Positions 33,120 through 43,716 of a stretch of 64,000 nucleotides of DNA are shown here, one piece after another. Position 1 is the first letter of the stretch; each line of letters starts with the position of its first letter. The position numbers and the translations under genes are program-made. A model generated the notes under the pieces. It worked only from the letters and a program-made list of their open reading frames with translations. It did no database searches and was not told where the DNA came from. The stretch comes from Micrasema longulum. Lineage: Eukaryota; Arthropoda; Insecta; Trichoptera; Brachycentridae. Location of the stretch: assembly GCA_022494885.1 (NCBI GenBank), contig JAGVSM010005023.1, positions 37,379 through 101,378 of the forward strand. Reading direction: 5' to 3'.

Positions 33120-33330
33120 CCTTGTGATGAAGAAGTTCCGAGGGGCGAAGCACCCACCTGAACGTTTCCATCCACCGACCAGATGAGCCAAGTAAAGCAA
33201 GAGACTATTGAAACCTTTTACCAAAGTAAATCCCCCCCATCCCATGTGACCTATGCACCGCACGAATCTTCGAATAAAACACATTTTTCTATTTCAACAT
33301 TTGTTTATTATAATATTCTTAAAATATAAA
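33120..33330 (-). repeat. Repeat paralogue with unoccupied TIR family 2 site
   Basis: On the minus strand it matches 30205-30273 joined directly to 31186-31335. The target word GTTTTATT is present once, so this copy never received the transposon or lost it precisely. Confidence 0.8.
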
Positions 33331-33359
33331 CCTCGACTGAGACAAAATACACGACAAAT

Positions 33360-33775
33360 ATTTATAAAACGTATAGAACCTTATATGTTCCCTCCATAAA
33401 TATGTTCGGCATACTAAATGGTATAATCGATGTTCCATCATTACTGGGACAAGTAAAATTCAATATTCCGACTCGTAGATTGAGAAACAGTGAAGTACTG
33501 TTCATCGATCAGCATAGAACAAACTATTGCCTAAATTCTCCAATGACCCGCCTTTGTCGTATTGTCAACTCAAGAAAAGATCTGGACTTTTTTGGTTTAA
33601 GTTTACAACGATTTGAACGAGCACTAAATAAATAGTCCAGATCTTGTATCGATGTCCCTTATGTTTGTCAATGCTTCTTTTCTTTTTTTAAAAATGTTTT
33701 AAACTATTATTTTATTGTAATATTTAAACCTTATAAATTGTATACATGGACAGTGTCCGTTAATAAATAAATGAG
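33360..33775 (+). mobile_element. Jockey-like 3' end
   Basis: The frame 33402-33635 encodes the end of ORF2: NIPTRRLRNSEVLFIDQHRT, then SPMTRLCRIVNSRKDLDFF. It is followed by a UTR and AATAAATAAATGA near 33763. Only the last 80 residues or so remain. Confidence 0.7.
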
Positions 33776-33779
33776 ATGA

Positions 33780-34424
33780 TACAATAAAGGAACAAAAAAT
33801 TTAAAATGTATATAAATAAATGTTTCCTAATGAGATGGTATAATGTAGGTGGTGACGCGAGAGAGAGAGGCGCAAAAGTGATTTCCTCGATAGCTTAGAG
33901 AGCGCTCGAACTAATCCAAGATGGTCCAACAAGGTCAGCCAACACACACGTTACTAAGGACCCTTACTGCCACTTAATATACAATAGAAATCGACTTACC
34001 TGTTTTGAAGTGTTCCCCCTCGCTCCACCAGATATTATTTGCGGGAATGATGCGAATGTTAGGTTCTTTCTTTATTCGGCTTTGCGTAACAGGATTTTTG
34101 GATATTGGATGCGGTGATGATAATAATGTTATTGACACTAGCGGTAACTTTATATGATAGCGGTAGTAATATTATTTTTCGTTGTTAGTTTATCGTGCGG
34201 ATCACAGAAGAGATAGTTTTTTTCAGAAAAATACAGATGTCAGTTTTATTCGAATATGGAATTTGTGAATTGTTGCAATGCGGTAGGTACTTCCAGGCTG
34301 CTCAGGTTCCTACTTCTCAAGGAAAAGCCGACAGCTAAAACATATAAATGGCAGTACACATTCACGCGTAACCAGTAGGAATAATATATAAAAATATGTA
34401 GAACCTAGTAAGATTTATTCATTT
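33780..34424. other. Unassigned, relatively GC-rich segment
   Basis: This contains GACGCGAGAGAGAGAGGCGC near 33854 and CCCCCTCGCTCCACCAGATA near 34015, unlike its AT-rich surroundings. It might be a fragment of an LTR element, but I see no paired copy or primer site. I recognise no gene here. Confidence 0.3.
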
Positions 34425-34917
34425 AACTTTTTGTACATTGGCGGGCTTATTGCCAAATAGCAATTTCTTCCAACCAGCCAACCAATAAAATAAAAGTTTT
34501 ATTTTTATAATTTAAGTTACAGAACATATTCGATAGAAAAAAAAGATTAAAAAGGTAAAGATATATAAAATATCGGGCTGTGGTCCCGTGGCTAGTGTCT
34601 CGGACTCACAGACTAAAGGTCCGTGGTTCGAATCCCACTCTACCCCAACTTGATTCCATTTTCTAATAGTGAGTTATTTATAACTCGTTGAAAATGGCCC
34701 TCAAAATTAAATATTTGAGTAAATCATAAGAACGCAAATATTTTTTTTCAAAAAAAAGTTAGAAATAACGGTATTTGTTTGTAAATTACCCTAAATCAAA
34801 ACTATTACTCAATGGGAAAAAGAGGAAAAAGGAAAGGGGGAGAGGTTACGGAAGAGAAAGGAGATGTTTCTTCAGACGTGATTTAGACAGAAATAATTTA
34901 GTAACATCTTTGATGGT
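34425..34917 (-). mobile_element. CR1-like 3' end fragment, interrupted by a SINE
   Basis: This matches 35600-35915 (GGCGGGCTTATTGCCAAATRGC, then GAAACTATTACTCAATGGG, then GTTTCTTCAGACGTGATTTA). It is thus the 3' UTR region of the element at 36612-35553. A tRNA-like SINE (34573-34753) splits it. At 34917 it joins an RTE fragment. Confidence 0.7.
34573..34753 (+). mobile_element. tRNA-derived SINE or tRNA pseudogene insertion
   Basis: A tRNA-like head has CCCGTGGCTAGTG as a possible A box and a perfect B box GGTTCGAATCC near 34626. It is followed by a non-tRNA body and T/A-rich end. The paralogous sequence at 35710-35735 lacks it, which defines the insertion. The T-arm does not form a canonical 5-bp stem with a 7-nt loop, so I do not call it a tRNA gene. 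Confidence 0.6.
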
Positions 34918-35310
34918 AGAATTGAACGCCACATCACGCTATCTTTGCGTACAGATCTCGCTTCCTCTACATTCACACATCTTCTCATACACGCCAGCCG
35001 ATTACTCCAACTTTTAACATGTCCAACTTCAAGTATTTGTTAGATTTGGTCATGCCATGCCTTTCTCGGTGTTCCTTCTTTTCTGCATCCAACAACATTT
35101 GCATTGTGAATATTCTTAGCCGTTCTTTCGTTGTTCATTCACTCTACATGTCCAAACCAGCGCAGAGCTCCTTTCTTGATTTTGTCGATAGTGCTTGTCT
35201 CAGCCTTACATAATTTACAGATCTCAACATTTGTGCATCTATCGTAGACAGTTTTACCACACATTCGCCCAAGATATCGTATTTCGACAGCATTCAGCCT
35301 ACTTTCACAG
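34917..35310 (-). mobile_element. RTE-like fragment
   Basis: Read in reverse, it contains the NAVE(I/M)R segment, the FGHVE segment, a Gly/Arg-rich RKGTPRKAWHD-like stretch, and the RLAYEKMCECRG end. It is a decayed copy of the family at 19285-20045. Neither the catalytic domain nor the tail is present. Confidence 0.65.
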
Positions 35311-35552
35311 ATTCTTTGGGAGAAATATATTTATCAAGGGCGAAATTGGACGGTTTCGTGGTATGCACCAAATTAACAATACATAAAAGGTTTAAATATA
35401 AAAGTATTGAAATGATAGAGGCGATGTATCATGGCATAAACAGTAAAGCAAGTATAACACTTTCTGAAATTTCCCTTCTATCACTAATACATATTGATTT
35501 TAACTGCTACATTAAACATTTATATTATTTTATAGTATTAATTATTTATATA

Positions 35553-36612
35553 TATTTATATTTTTATTTATTTATTTAACTTTTTGTACATAATGATTAT
35601 TTGTACATTGGCGGGCTTATTGCCAAATGGCAATTTCTTCCAACCAACCAATAAAATAAAAGTTTTATTTTTATAATTCAAGTTACAGAACATATTCCAT
35701 AGAAAAAAAAGATTAAAAATTTAAAGATATATAAAAATAGAAATAAACGTATTTGTTTATAAATTACCTTAAATCGAAACTATTACTCAATGGGAAAAAG
35801 GAAAAAGAGGAAAGAGGAAAGAGGAAAAAGGAAAGGAGGAGAGATTAAGGAAGAGAAAGGAGATGTTTCTTCAGACGTGATTTAAACAGAGATTATGTAG
35901 TAACATCTTTGATGGTGGATGGGAGATGATTCCACAGTCGAGCCGCATGGACACTATATGAGTTAGAGAAGAAAGAGGAATTGTGTATGGGTATTAAGAG
36001 AGTGCCTTGAGAATGAGAACGAAGAGGTAAACCATGAACTGATAAGCGTTGAAATTTTTCACACAGGTATATAGGAGCGTTAGGACTATGAAGTACATTG
36101 AACAGAAGTGAGAGGGAGTGATAGTCTCTCCGCTGTCTAATTTTGAGCCATTTCAGTTGCCTACGATAATCAGAAATGTGGTCATATTTCCTAAGACCAA
36201 AAATGTACCTTATGCATGTATTCTGAAGTCGTTCAAGTTTATCGAGTTGCTCACAGCTTAAATCAGTCATGGAAACATCAGCGTAATCTAGAATGTGCAG
36301 TAGTAATGCTTGTACAAGGGTGCATTTAGTGTTGATGGGTAAGAATTCTTGCAACCTTCTAAGTGAGTGTAGACTGAAAAATATTTTGCGGCTTAATTCA
36401 TTAGTATGAGCTCGCCAGCAGAGATGTTCATCCATTAGTACTCCTAGATTTTTTACGGATTTCCTGTACTGAATATTGGTACCATTGACAATAAGAGGAT
36501 TAAGTGAAGGTATGTCTAGCTTACAGAGCAATCTTTGACTACCTGCAAACATAATTTGTGTTTTAGACGGGTTTATTAGTAAACCATACTCTTTTGTCCA
36601 TGTTGACACCAT
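35553..36612 (-). mobile_element. CR1-like retrotransposon 3' part
   Basis: The frame 36612-35893 (239 codons, open) starts just after the catalytic palm (WTKEYGLLINPSKTQIMF). It contains SVKNLGVLMDEHLCW, FSLHSLRRLQEFLPINTK, LDYADVSMTDLS and ERLQNTCIRYIFGLRKYDH, and ends YSVHAARLWNHLPSTIKD. The 3' UTR runs to an AAATAAATAAATAAAAA-type tail at about 35553-35580. A TA microsatellite bounds the 5' truncation. Confidence 0.85.
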
Positions 36613-36985
36613 ATATATATATATAAACAGATTAAAGGGACCCTATTGAATACAAGTAATTATTATTTGGGCACTAGAGTTGTCTTCAATGGTTGAGAAA
36701 AACGTTATTATCTGCTTCTTACCGGATTATTCCGGGTGCCTAATTTGGAGACTCTGCTAGAATGGCCGCGGTCTAGCGTTCCCCTCAGCTGCCGGCTACC
36801 TTGCCCTAGTAAGCCATATAATCAAACCACCACGAGACTCGCACCGTTTCGCGAGGCATAGATAAACGGGGTTGCACGCGAAAAAAATGTGACGAAGTAC
36901 CTGTCTAGATTTATTCGTCGCAACATCTACGCAAACAGCGCATTAAATCAAAACATTAAAAAAAATTCAGTGAAAGCGCATTTGC
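36613..36985. other. Unassigned intergenic stretch
   Basis: A TA microsatellite lies at 36611-36625. GC-richer sequence follows with GGCCGCGGTCTAGCG near 36763. No gene or repeat partner is recognised in the window. Confidence 0.3.
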
Positions 36986-36989
36986 GGTC

Positions 36990-37140
36990 GCGCAGGCCTT
37001 AAGGCATGGAATGCTTTCCTCGCGGAGCTGCGAGGCTGTGAGAGTGAAGTAATGTTTCTGAAAAAACTTAAAACCCACTTGTTCTCGAAATCATTTGAAT
37101 AAATCCGTGGCATGTCATAACAAAATAAATTGATTGATTT
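36990..37140 (+). mobile_element. CR1/L2-like terminal fragment
   Basis: The frame gives LKAWNAFLAELRGCESEVMFL and KKLKTHLFSKSFE, the WN.LP..LR....F...LKTHLF ending of CR1/L2 proteins. It is followed by a TTGATTGATTT tail. Only the end of the element remains. Confidence 0.6.
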
Positions 37141-37479
37141 AAATTACAAATTCAAAAGCTTTTATTAAATTTATTTATCTATAGTATCACTTTTTGCGCC
37201 CATGAGGTATTGTATTACGTGAATGGTGCTACATAAGTTTTCCATAATAATAAAAAGACACCAAGGCCTGCTTTTTACAATTGCGGAGGGCATATGTGAA
37301 GGCACAAACTACAGATTGCGGCCATGTTTAAGCTATTTAGCGGATAGAATCTGGTTAATTTGAACCAGATTATATCCGACACGCGTTGTAGCGGTTACGC
37401 CGAGTTGAAGAGACAAGCGAAGGATAGCGACGGGCGGAGAATGACCGTGCATGAAACAAACCAATCGCACAGATTGTGA

Positions 37480-37606
37480 CTCGCGAAGAAGAAGAAATAT
37501 GTCTTCAATTATTAAATCAGTTTTATTTGTACATTTATAATGGCACTCTAAGCATGAAAATGGTCTATCACCAGTATCAGATAGCATGTGTCTCTTCAAA
37601 TTAGTT
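37480..37606 (-). pseudogene. ZNF-D out-of-frame terminal fingers
   Basis: Directly past the ZNF-D stop, the next frame continues as LKRHMLSDTGDRPFSC and LECHYKCTNKTDL, one further finger start. One extra A in a run of A (minus strand, about 37601-37610) has thrown the last finger out of frame. In-frame homology ends near 37480. Confidence 0.65.
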
Positions 37607-38976
37607 TTTTTTTGTTAATTTATAATGGAGCTCTGAACATGAAAATGATCTCTGACCAGTATGAGATAGCATGTGTCTCTTCAAATAAGTTTTTTTTGTA
37701 CATTTATATTGGCACTCTGAGCAGGAGAATGGTTTCTCACCAGTGTGAGATACCAAGTGTCTTTTCAAATCAGATTTACTTGTACATTTATGATGGCACT
37801 CTAAGCATGAGAATGGTTTCTCACCAGTATGAATCAACATGTGTGATTTTAATCTGCTCTTTTGTGAACATTTATATTGGCACTCTGAGCAGGAGAGTGG
37901 TTTCTCACCAGTATGATTTAACATGTGTGATTTCAAAACACTTTTTCTTGAACATTTATATAGGCATTTTGAGCATGAGAACGGTTTCTCACTAGTATGA
38001 GTCAACATGTGTGATTTTAATCTGTTCTTTCGTGAACATTTATATTGGCACTCTGAGCAGGAGAGCGGTTTTTCACCAGTATGATTAAACATGTGTGATT
38101 TCAAAACACCTTTACTTGAACATTTATATGGGCATTCTGAGCAAGAAAACGGTTTGTCTCTAGTGTGCGTCAAAATGTGTAATTTTAAACTGCATTTTTG
38201 TGAACAGTTATATTGGCACTCTGAGCAGGAGAGTGGTTTTTCACCAGTATGATTAAACATGTGTAATTTCAGAACACCCTTTCTTGAACATTTATATGGG
38301 CATTCTGAGCATGAGAATGATTTCTCACCAGAATGAGTCAAATTGTGTGATTTTAAATTACTTCTTCGTGAACATTTATACTGGCACAACGAGCATGAAA
38401 ACTTTTTTTCACCAGTATGAGTCAACATGTGTGATTTTAATCTACCCTTTTGTGAACATTTATACTGGCACTCTGAGCAGGAGAGTGGTTTCTCACCAGT
38501 ATGTTTAAACATGTGTGATTTCAAAACACTTCTACTTGAACATTTATACAGGCATTCTGAGCATGAAAACGGTTTCTTACCAGTGTGCATCAAAATGTGT
38601 GATTTTAAACTGCCCTTTTGTGAACATTTATATTGGCACTCCGAGCATGAGAATAGTTTCTCACCAGAATGAGTCAACATGTGTAATTTTAAATTGCTTT
38701 TTTGTGAACAGTTATATTGGCACTCCGAGCAGGAGAGTGGTTTCTCACCAGTATGATTCAACATGTGTAATTCCAGAACTCTTTTTCTTGAACATTTATA
38801 TAGGCATTCTGAGCATGAAAATGATTTCACACCAGTATGAGTCAAAATGTGTGATTTTAAGTTACTTTTTCTTGAACATTTATAATGGCACTCTGAGCAT
38901 GAAAATGTTTTTTCACCAGTATGGGTCAGTTTTTGAGTGCTTGAACAGTATAAACTCCTTTCCCTCGCTTGTAAAC
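37601..38976 (-). CDS. ZNF-D last exon: C2H2 zinc-finger protein, 15 intact fingers
   Basis: The acceptor TTGTTGTTTCAG ends at 38977 (minus). The exon starts GTTTACAAGCGAGGG, like ZNF-A/B (GTTTACAAGCGGGGC), and joins 42690 in phase. The spliced protein would be about 713 residues. Fifteen complete fingers alternate between a PFSCSEC-YKCS type and a PLSCSECQYKCSQ type, which suggests growth by two-finger units. A sixteenth finger has lost its second Cys (SELHYKLTKKN) and ends at TAA because of a 1-bp shift. It is the closest relative of ZNF-A/B but inverted. It is probably functional, since the first 15 fingers are open. Confidence 0.85.
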
Positions 38977-39096
38977 CTGAAACAACAACAAAAATATTCG
39001 TACAAGTGTACCAAAGGCTTGTCAATGAAATATACTTTCCCAACCAGCATACAATTTTAGGTTTCCAATGGCAAGAATGTTTCTATTTCAAAACTA

Positions 39097-40617
39097 TAGT
39101 CCTTAAAATATATCTTGATTAGAATGACAGCCGTCAAACTAATTTCATTAGTGATGGCAAATTACTGATCACTGATCGAATCGATTTTATCGGTTATGTC
39201 ATGCAATCAGGAAGCTCTGTTTCGAAAATAATGTGATACCGCCTAAGTAAAAATTTTTTGGTAATTATACTTTTTTTTAATTAAAAAGCATTATTACGTT
39301 ATAAATATACTTAAAAAACTATTATTTGCATTCATCGGAATCCCCAATATTCTACTAGGAGTCATAATATAATGTTTTTAGTTTCTCGTGCACAATTTGG
39401 TTTTTAGCGTTTAGGCGGTATTGTTTCTTCGTCGACGATTTGTTATTAGTGTTAAAAAACCAAAGATGTCATTTACGCATTAATCATGTTACCTAAAGAA
39501 GCGTAATATCGGTATTGTTTAATAACTCTGTTATTGTGGGGACTATTAGTTTTACCGCGTTAATCTTTAATCTTTCTATACCAGTTGAACAAATTAACTG
39601 CCTACATATTTATCCTTTAAGCGATGAAATATTTAAAGTCAAAACAAATTAAATTATAGTCCTAAGAGTGTAACATAATTAGAATGACAGTTGTCAGAAA
39701 AAGTTACGACATAACTTTGTAGTAACGTCTTTTTTTCGTAGGACTTTTTCAATGTACAATACAAAATTTAAAAATATAGATTACACAAACATCACTCTGT
39801 CAGATTTAAAATTTACACTAAAAATGTATTATGTAACTTAGTAGACATTATAATAATAAATATGTACATCTCTCCTCCTCTCCTTATCCTCTCTTCAAGC
39901 ATTTTTGTCCTTATCCCGCCCAATTTACAGTAACTTAATGTCCTTAAAATAAATATTTAAAAAATCTTTGATTATTGAGTACATGAAAATAACATTTTTA
40001 TATGTATAAATTGTATGTATTTCTTTGATATGTAATATATTTGCTTTACTAACTTTGTATACTATGTGGAAATCTGTCATAAGTTCTGAGTTTATACACT
40101 ATATCTGTTTGTTTACTAAAAATATGTATGTAGAACTGTTGATTTCCCAAATAAAATAAAGGAGTTATTTACGAAAAATTATTTGTATCTGGCGTGTTAA
40201 TTATTTTTTTTAATACAATGCTTGAAACATAAATCAACAATATTAATATATAAAATCAGCTTTAAAACAAAAAAAAACTAAAATAAACCTAATTATTAAT
40301 GACGTTCTTACAAGGTTCATTTTGCAAAAACGTTAGAGATGGGACAACTTGATCAATGTAAATTGATCGAATAAAAAAATAGTTCATTTGATGTTGTTCC
40401 ATGAAAAAAGTATAAATGTCTAATTTTTTGGTGAATTATTGTATTAAACACACTATAATAGGCTTGTTTATTTGCGTTTTTTATATCAATTTTCGAAAAC
40501 AGGGTTTCATGATTGCATGAAATAACTGATAAAATCGATTTGATCAGTGATCAGTTTTTTCCCAACAGAAATTAGTTTGACAGCTGTCATTCTAATCAGG
40601 CTATATTTTAAGGACTA
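39097..40617. mobile_element. Long-TIR foldback transposon in ZNF-D intron 2
   Basis: The left end (39097-39235) and right end (40617-40480) are inverted repeats of roughly 135 bp. They start TAGTCCTTAAAATATA and include TTAGAATGACAG and AATCGATTTTATC. TA flanks both ends, so a Tc1/mariner-like TA duplication is possible but not proved. It has no transposase ORF. The interior carries an inserted retroelement 3' UTR (39729-40160). Confidence 0.75.
39729..40160 (+). mobile_element. Jockey/CR1-like 3' UTR copy, nested
   Basis: This matches 3755-4175 (TTTTTTCGTAGGAC, then ATAGATTACACAAACATCAC, ending CCCAAATAAAATAAA). It contains only UTR, so it is a very short 5'-truncated insertion inside the foldback element. 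Confidence 0.8.
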
Positions 40618-40619
40618 TA

Positions 40620-41105
40620 GTTGCAACCGAATACGTCTGTCAACTCTCCTGAAAAGCTTCCAATATATTTGAAGCTCTAAGAGAAGAGACTCCGGCAGAA
40701 ACAGTAGATTTTCCAGCAAACTAGACGACTACGACAGGAAAAGTATTTGGTATTCAAAAGCTACGATACAACTTCATGGCTGGATCATTGTTTGCTTTTA
40801 AATAAGTTGTCAAATAATCTGAAGTTTTATAAACTATAACTTTATACATGAAAATTGATATTCCAGTGTCAGACCGTTGTCAGATCACATCAGATTTCAA
40901 AAAACAAATGCAAAATATCGGAGACGTGTGCGAAGGCTATATGGAGTATTATTATTAAAACATGGGATAAAATCACTAATGCCCTTCTTACCAACTACCA
41001 AATAAAAATAAGATTTTGCTTGTCGATGTAATGGAAAAAGTACTCGGGGTCGAGAAAGATTCTATCCTATTTTATTTTATTTTATTTATTTGGATAACAA
41101 ACAGA
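40620..41105. other. ZNF-D intron sequence, nothing assigned
   Basis: This is moderately AT-rich intron sequence. I see no paired repeat within the window and no reading frame of interest. Confidence 0.35.
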
Positions 41106-41836
41106 TATAATCAACAATATTTTGAGTTTGTCCAAATTTCTATAGACAAGAACTGGATTCAACTCCCTGGGGAGCTGTTTATATTAACATATTACAACAG
41201 AGATGAAGAACATTTAAGAGAAGGTAATATAGAAGTCTTTACTTCATAGAAACTTCACAAACATCAACAGATGAAAGAGTTGAAGGAATATAGATGCTCA
41301 AATATAGGCAGAATGGTGAATGTTACACAGTGTGTAAAGTGGCCACTTAAACCAGCCATTGACAGGTCATAAGCCCTGTAGATGCCTAGACTTCTATATT
41401 ACCTTCTCTTAAATGTTCTTCATCTCTGTTGTAATATGTTAATATAAACAGTTCCCCAGGGAGTTGAATCCAGTTCTTGTCTACAGAAATTTGGACAAAC
41501 TCAAAATATTGTTGATAAATACCTGGTCCATGAAGAAGTATAGAAATTGAAAAAATAACATTTTCAGGCGTTGCCTAGTATGTAGGTAAAATTATTCAAT
41601 TAGATGAATCTCACCTGCATAAATAAAGGTTTCAGCTCTTTAACTTCACAAACATCAACAGATGAAAGAATTGAAGGAATATAGATGTTCAAATATAGGC
41701 AGAATGGTGAATGTTACACAGTGTGTAAAGTAGCCACTTAAACCAGCCATTGACATGTCATAAGGCCTGTAGATGCCTAGACTTCTATATTACCTTCTCT
41801 TAAATGTTCTTCATCTCTGTTGTAATATGTTAAGAT
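41106..41836. repeat. Palindromic-core repeat: forward head plus tandem reverse copies
   Basis: The forward head (41106-41246) is followed by a reverse unit to about 41520. A second reverse unit follows directly (41520-41836), joined tail to head at GTTGATAAATACC. The two reverse cores are almost identical. This locus shows the family can occur in direct tandem with a monomer of about 400-420 bp. A TA microsatellite follows at 41848-41888. Confidence 0.8.
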
Positions 41837-41844
41837 ATAATCAT

Positions 41845-41889
<45 letters not shown>

Positions 41890-42110
41890 CAAAACAAATA
41901 ACAAATAAGCCAATTACAGGTTTTCACGAGTAGCATCACAGTAAGTTAAAAAAAAAATACTACGAATTATTTCGAAAGCAAACGCTGTCCGTTATTAAGA
42001 TTATTTGCAAATAAATATATATTAAATTATTTATTTATAACATTAAAATTATTAAAAGTTCGCCATGAATATGAATTTTGCCTAAGAGGTATGTGAAGTA
42101 GAAGGTTTTT

Positions 42111-42560
42111 TCATAGAACTTTGGAAGGAACATTGATAGGAAGTTTGCATAGTAGTTCAGGACAGTCGATTGAACCAGAGGATAATTTTAGTAAATAAAT
42201 TATATCCGCTATTTCACTACGTTTTTGCAGAGGCAATAGGTGATGTTTTTTACATATACGAATATACCGATCGGATTTAAACTCAAGTTTCAACCGGAAA
42301 CACATGAACTTTACGATTTGAAAAAAAATATTTTCAATGCGTGATATCTGCACATTGTCCATAAGATTCCATATTTGTGATGCATATTCTAAGTTGCTTC
42401 GCACTAATGTACAGTAAAGGATTTTAAGTGTCTTTGCCATAGTGAACGACGTAGAGCTACGCATAACAAAGCCAAGCGCACGCGATGACTTTTCTATTGA
42501 TGGGCCGAATGACAAACCTCTCGGACTATAATAATGGAACCGTTCTAAGATAAGAAAACA
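42111..42560 (-). mobile_element. Jockey-like C-terminal fragment in ZNF-D intron 2
   Basis: The minus-strand frame 42572-42111 contains KSSRALGFVMRSSTSF, then LKILYCTLVRSNLEYASQIW, then RIENIFFQIVKFMCFRLK. It is the same domain as at 3194-3547, from a different subfamily, with no catalytic part. Its left end is about 130 bp from the ZNF-D coding exon. Confidence 0.7.
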
Positions 42561-42689
42561 TGATGACCTCACTAGGATTGTTGGACCAGGTGTATTGTGA
42601 CGTAACGAGGGATGTAGTTGTACAGCAGAGGATAGTCAGCTCGTGCCTGAACCATATTTATATGCGCGACAGAGAGAAGTTTTACTTAC

Positions 42690-43455
42690 TTGAGGCGATT
42701 TCATTTCTGCGAGACGAATCCGAACATTCTTGTTTGATGTCAGGATAATGAATGTCCATCTCCGTGAATATAATTTTATCACTGGTTATCCTAGGCTGGT
42801 CAGTACTGGTCCCCGGTTCAGCCTTCACGGTAGCAACACCTGGCTCCTCACTTCTGTGGGGATATGGCGCCCATTCCCCAGTACGGAGAATATCTCCCTT
42901 TACATCGCCAGTCCCCGGTTCAGCCTTCACGGTAGCGACAACTGGCTCCTCACTTCCGTGGGAACATGGCACCCCTTCCCCAGTGCGAATAATATCTCCC
43001 TTTACATCGCCAGTCCCCGGTTCAGCCTTCACGGTAGCGACAACTGGCTTCTCACTTCCGTGGGAACATGGCGCTTCTTCCCCAGTGCGGAGAATATCTC
43101 CCTTTACATCGCCAGTCCCCGGTTCAGCCTTCACGGCAGCAACACCTGGCTCCTCACTTCCGTGGGAACATGGCGCCCCTCCCCAAGTACGGAGAATATC
43201 TCCTACATCGCCAGTCCCCGGTTCAGCCTTCACGCCAGCAACACCTGGCTCCTCACTTCCGTGGGAACATGGCACCCGTTCCCCAGTACGGAGAATATCT
43301 CCTACATCGCCAGTCCTCGGTTCAGCCTTCACGGCAGCAACACCTGGCTCCTCACTTCCGTGGGAACATGGCGCCCCTTCCCAAGTGCGGATAATATCTC
43401 CCTTTACATCGCCAGTCCCCGGTTCAGCCTTGATATTCACCGAAGCTATTTTCAT
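42690..43455 (-). CDS. ZNF-D first coding exon with seven KAEP repeats
   Basis: It starts at the ATG at 43455 (MKIASVNIKAEPGTGD), chosen because it aligns with the paralogues. It holds 255 codons plus one base, with donor A|GTAAGT at 42690/42689. The exon is a coding minisatellite: about six near-identical 34-residue (102-bp) units of the form VKAEPGTGDVKGDILRTGE followed by an acidic GSEEPGVA stretch. A seventh KAEPG and the DIHYPDIKQE tail follow. Every unit has a psi-K-x-E motif, with Pro before (EEPGVATV) and after, matching SUMO-acceptor and synergy-control consensus. The first 100 bp or so of intron match ZNF-B. The antisense strand is also open by chance of repeat composition and is not proposed as a gene. 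Confidence 0.85.
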
Positions 43456-43716
43456 TGTTTTACCTTCGAGAAATACAAAGTCCATATTATGAAAATTATA
43501 CAAAATACGTTGAAAATAAAAAATGCAAAAGCGCATGGGAGGGGGATTTTAATTCTCCGTTTACAACTACTTAGTAACACAAAGTATATATTTAGGAACA
43601 CAACTAAATTTTAATAACACATAAGAGCTAGGTTACAACAAGTCTTGAAGTAAAGGAGCGCAAGGACGCGAACGGTCAGAACTCTAGCCCCCATTTTTGG
43701 TAAATAACTTTGTATG

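Noticed and set aside
34573..34650. Functional tRNA gene
   Set aside because: The B box is perfect, but the T-arm and acceptor stem do not pair canonically, and the segment is part of a longer insertion absent from the sister copy.
37588..39060. Plus-strand frames with repeated NIYIGTLSMRMVSHQYEST
   Set aside because: They are exact antisense shadows of the zinc-finger repeat (also seen opposite ZNF-A, ZNF-B and ZNF-C). Their periodicity follows the 84-bp finger unit.
42730..43614. A 294-codon plus-strand frame and a second 246-codon plus-strand frame across the KAEP repeats
   Set aside because: Both are antisense to the ZNF-D coding exon. The 102-bp repeat has no stop in several frames, so long open frames multiply. 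The minus frame has the conserved start, splice donor and paralogues.
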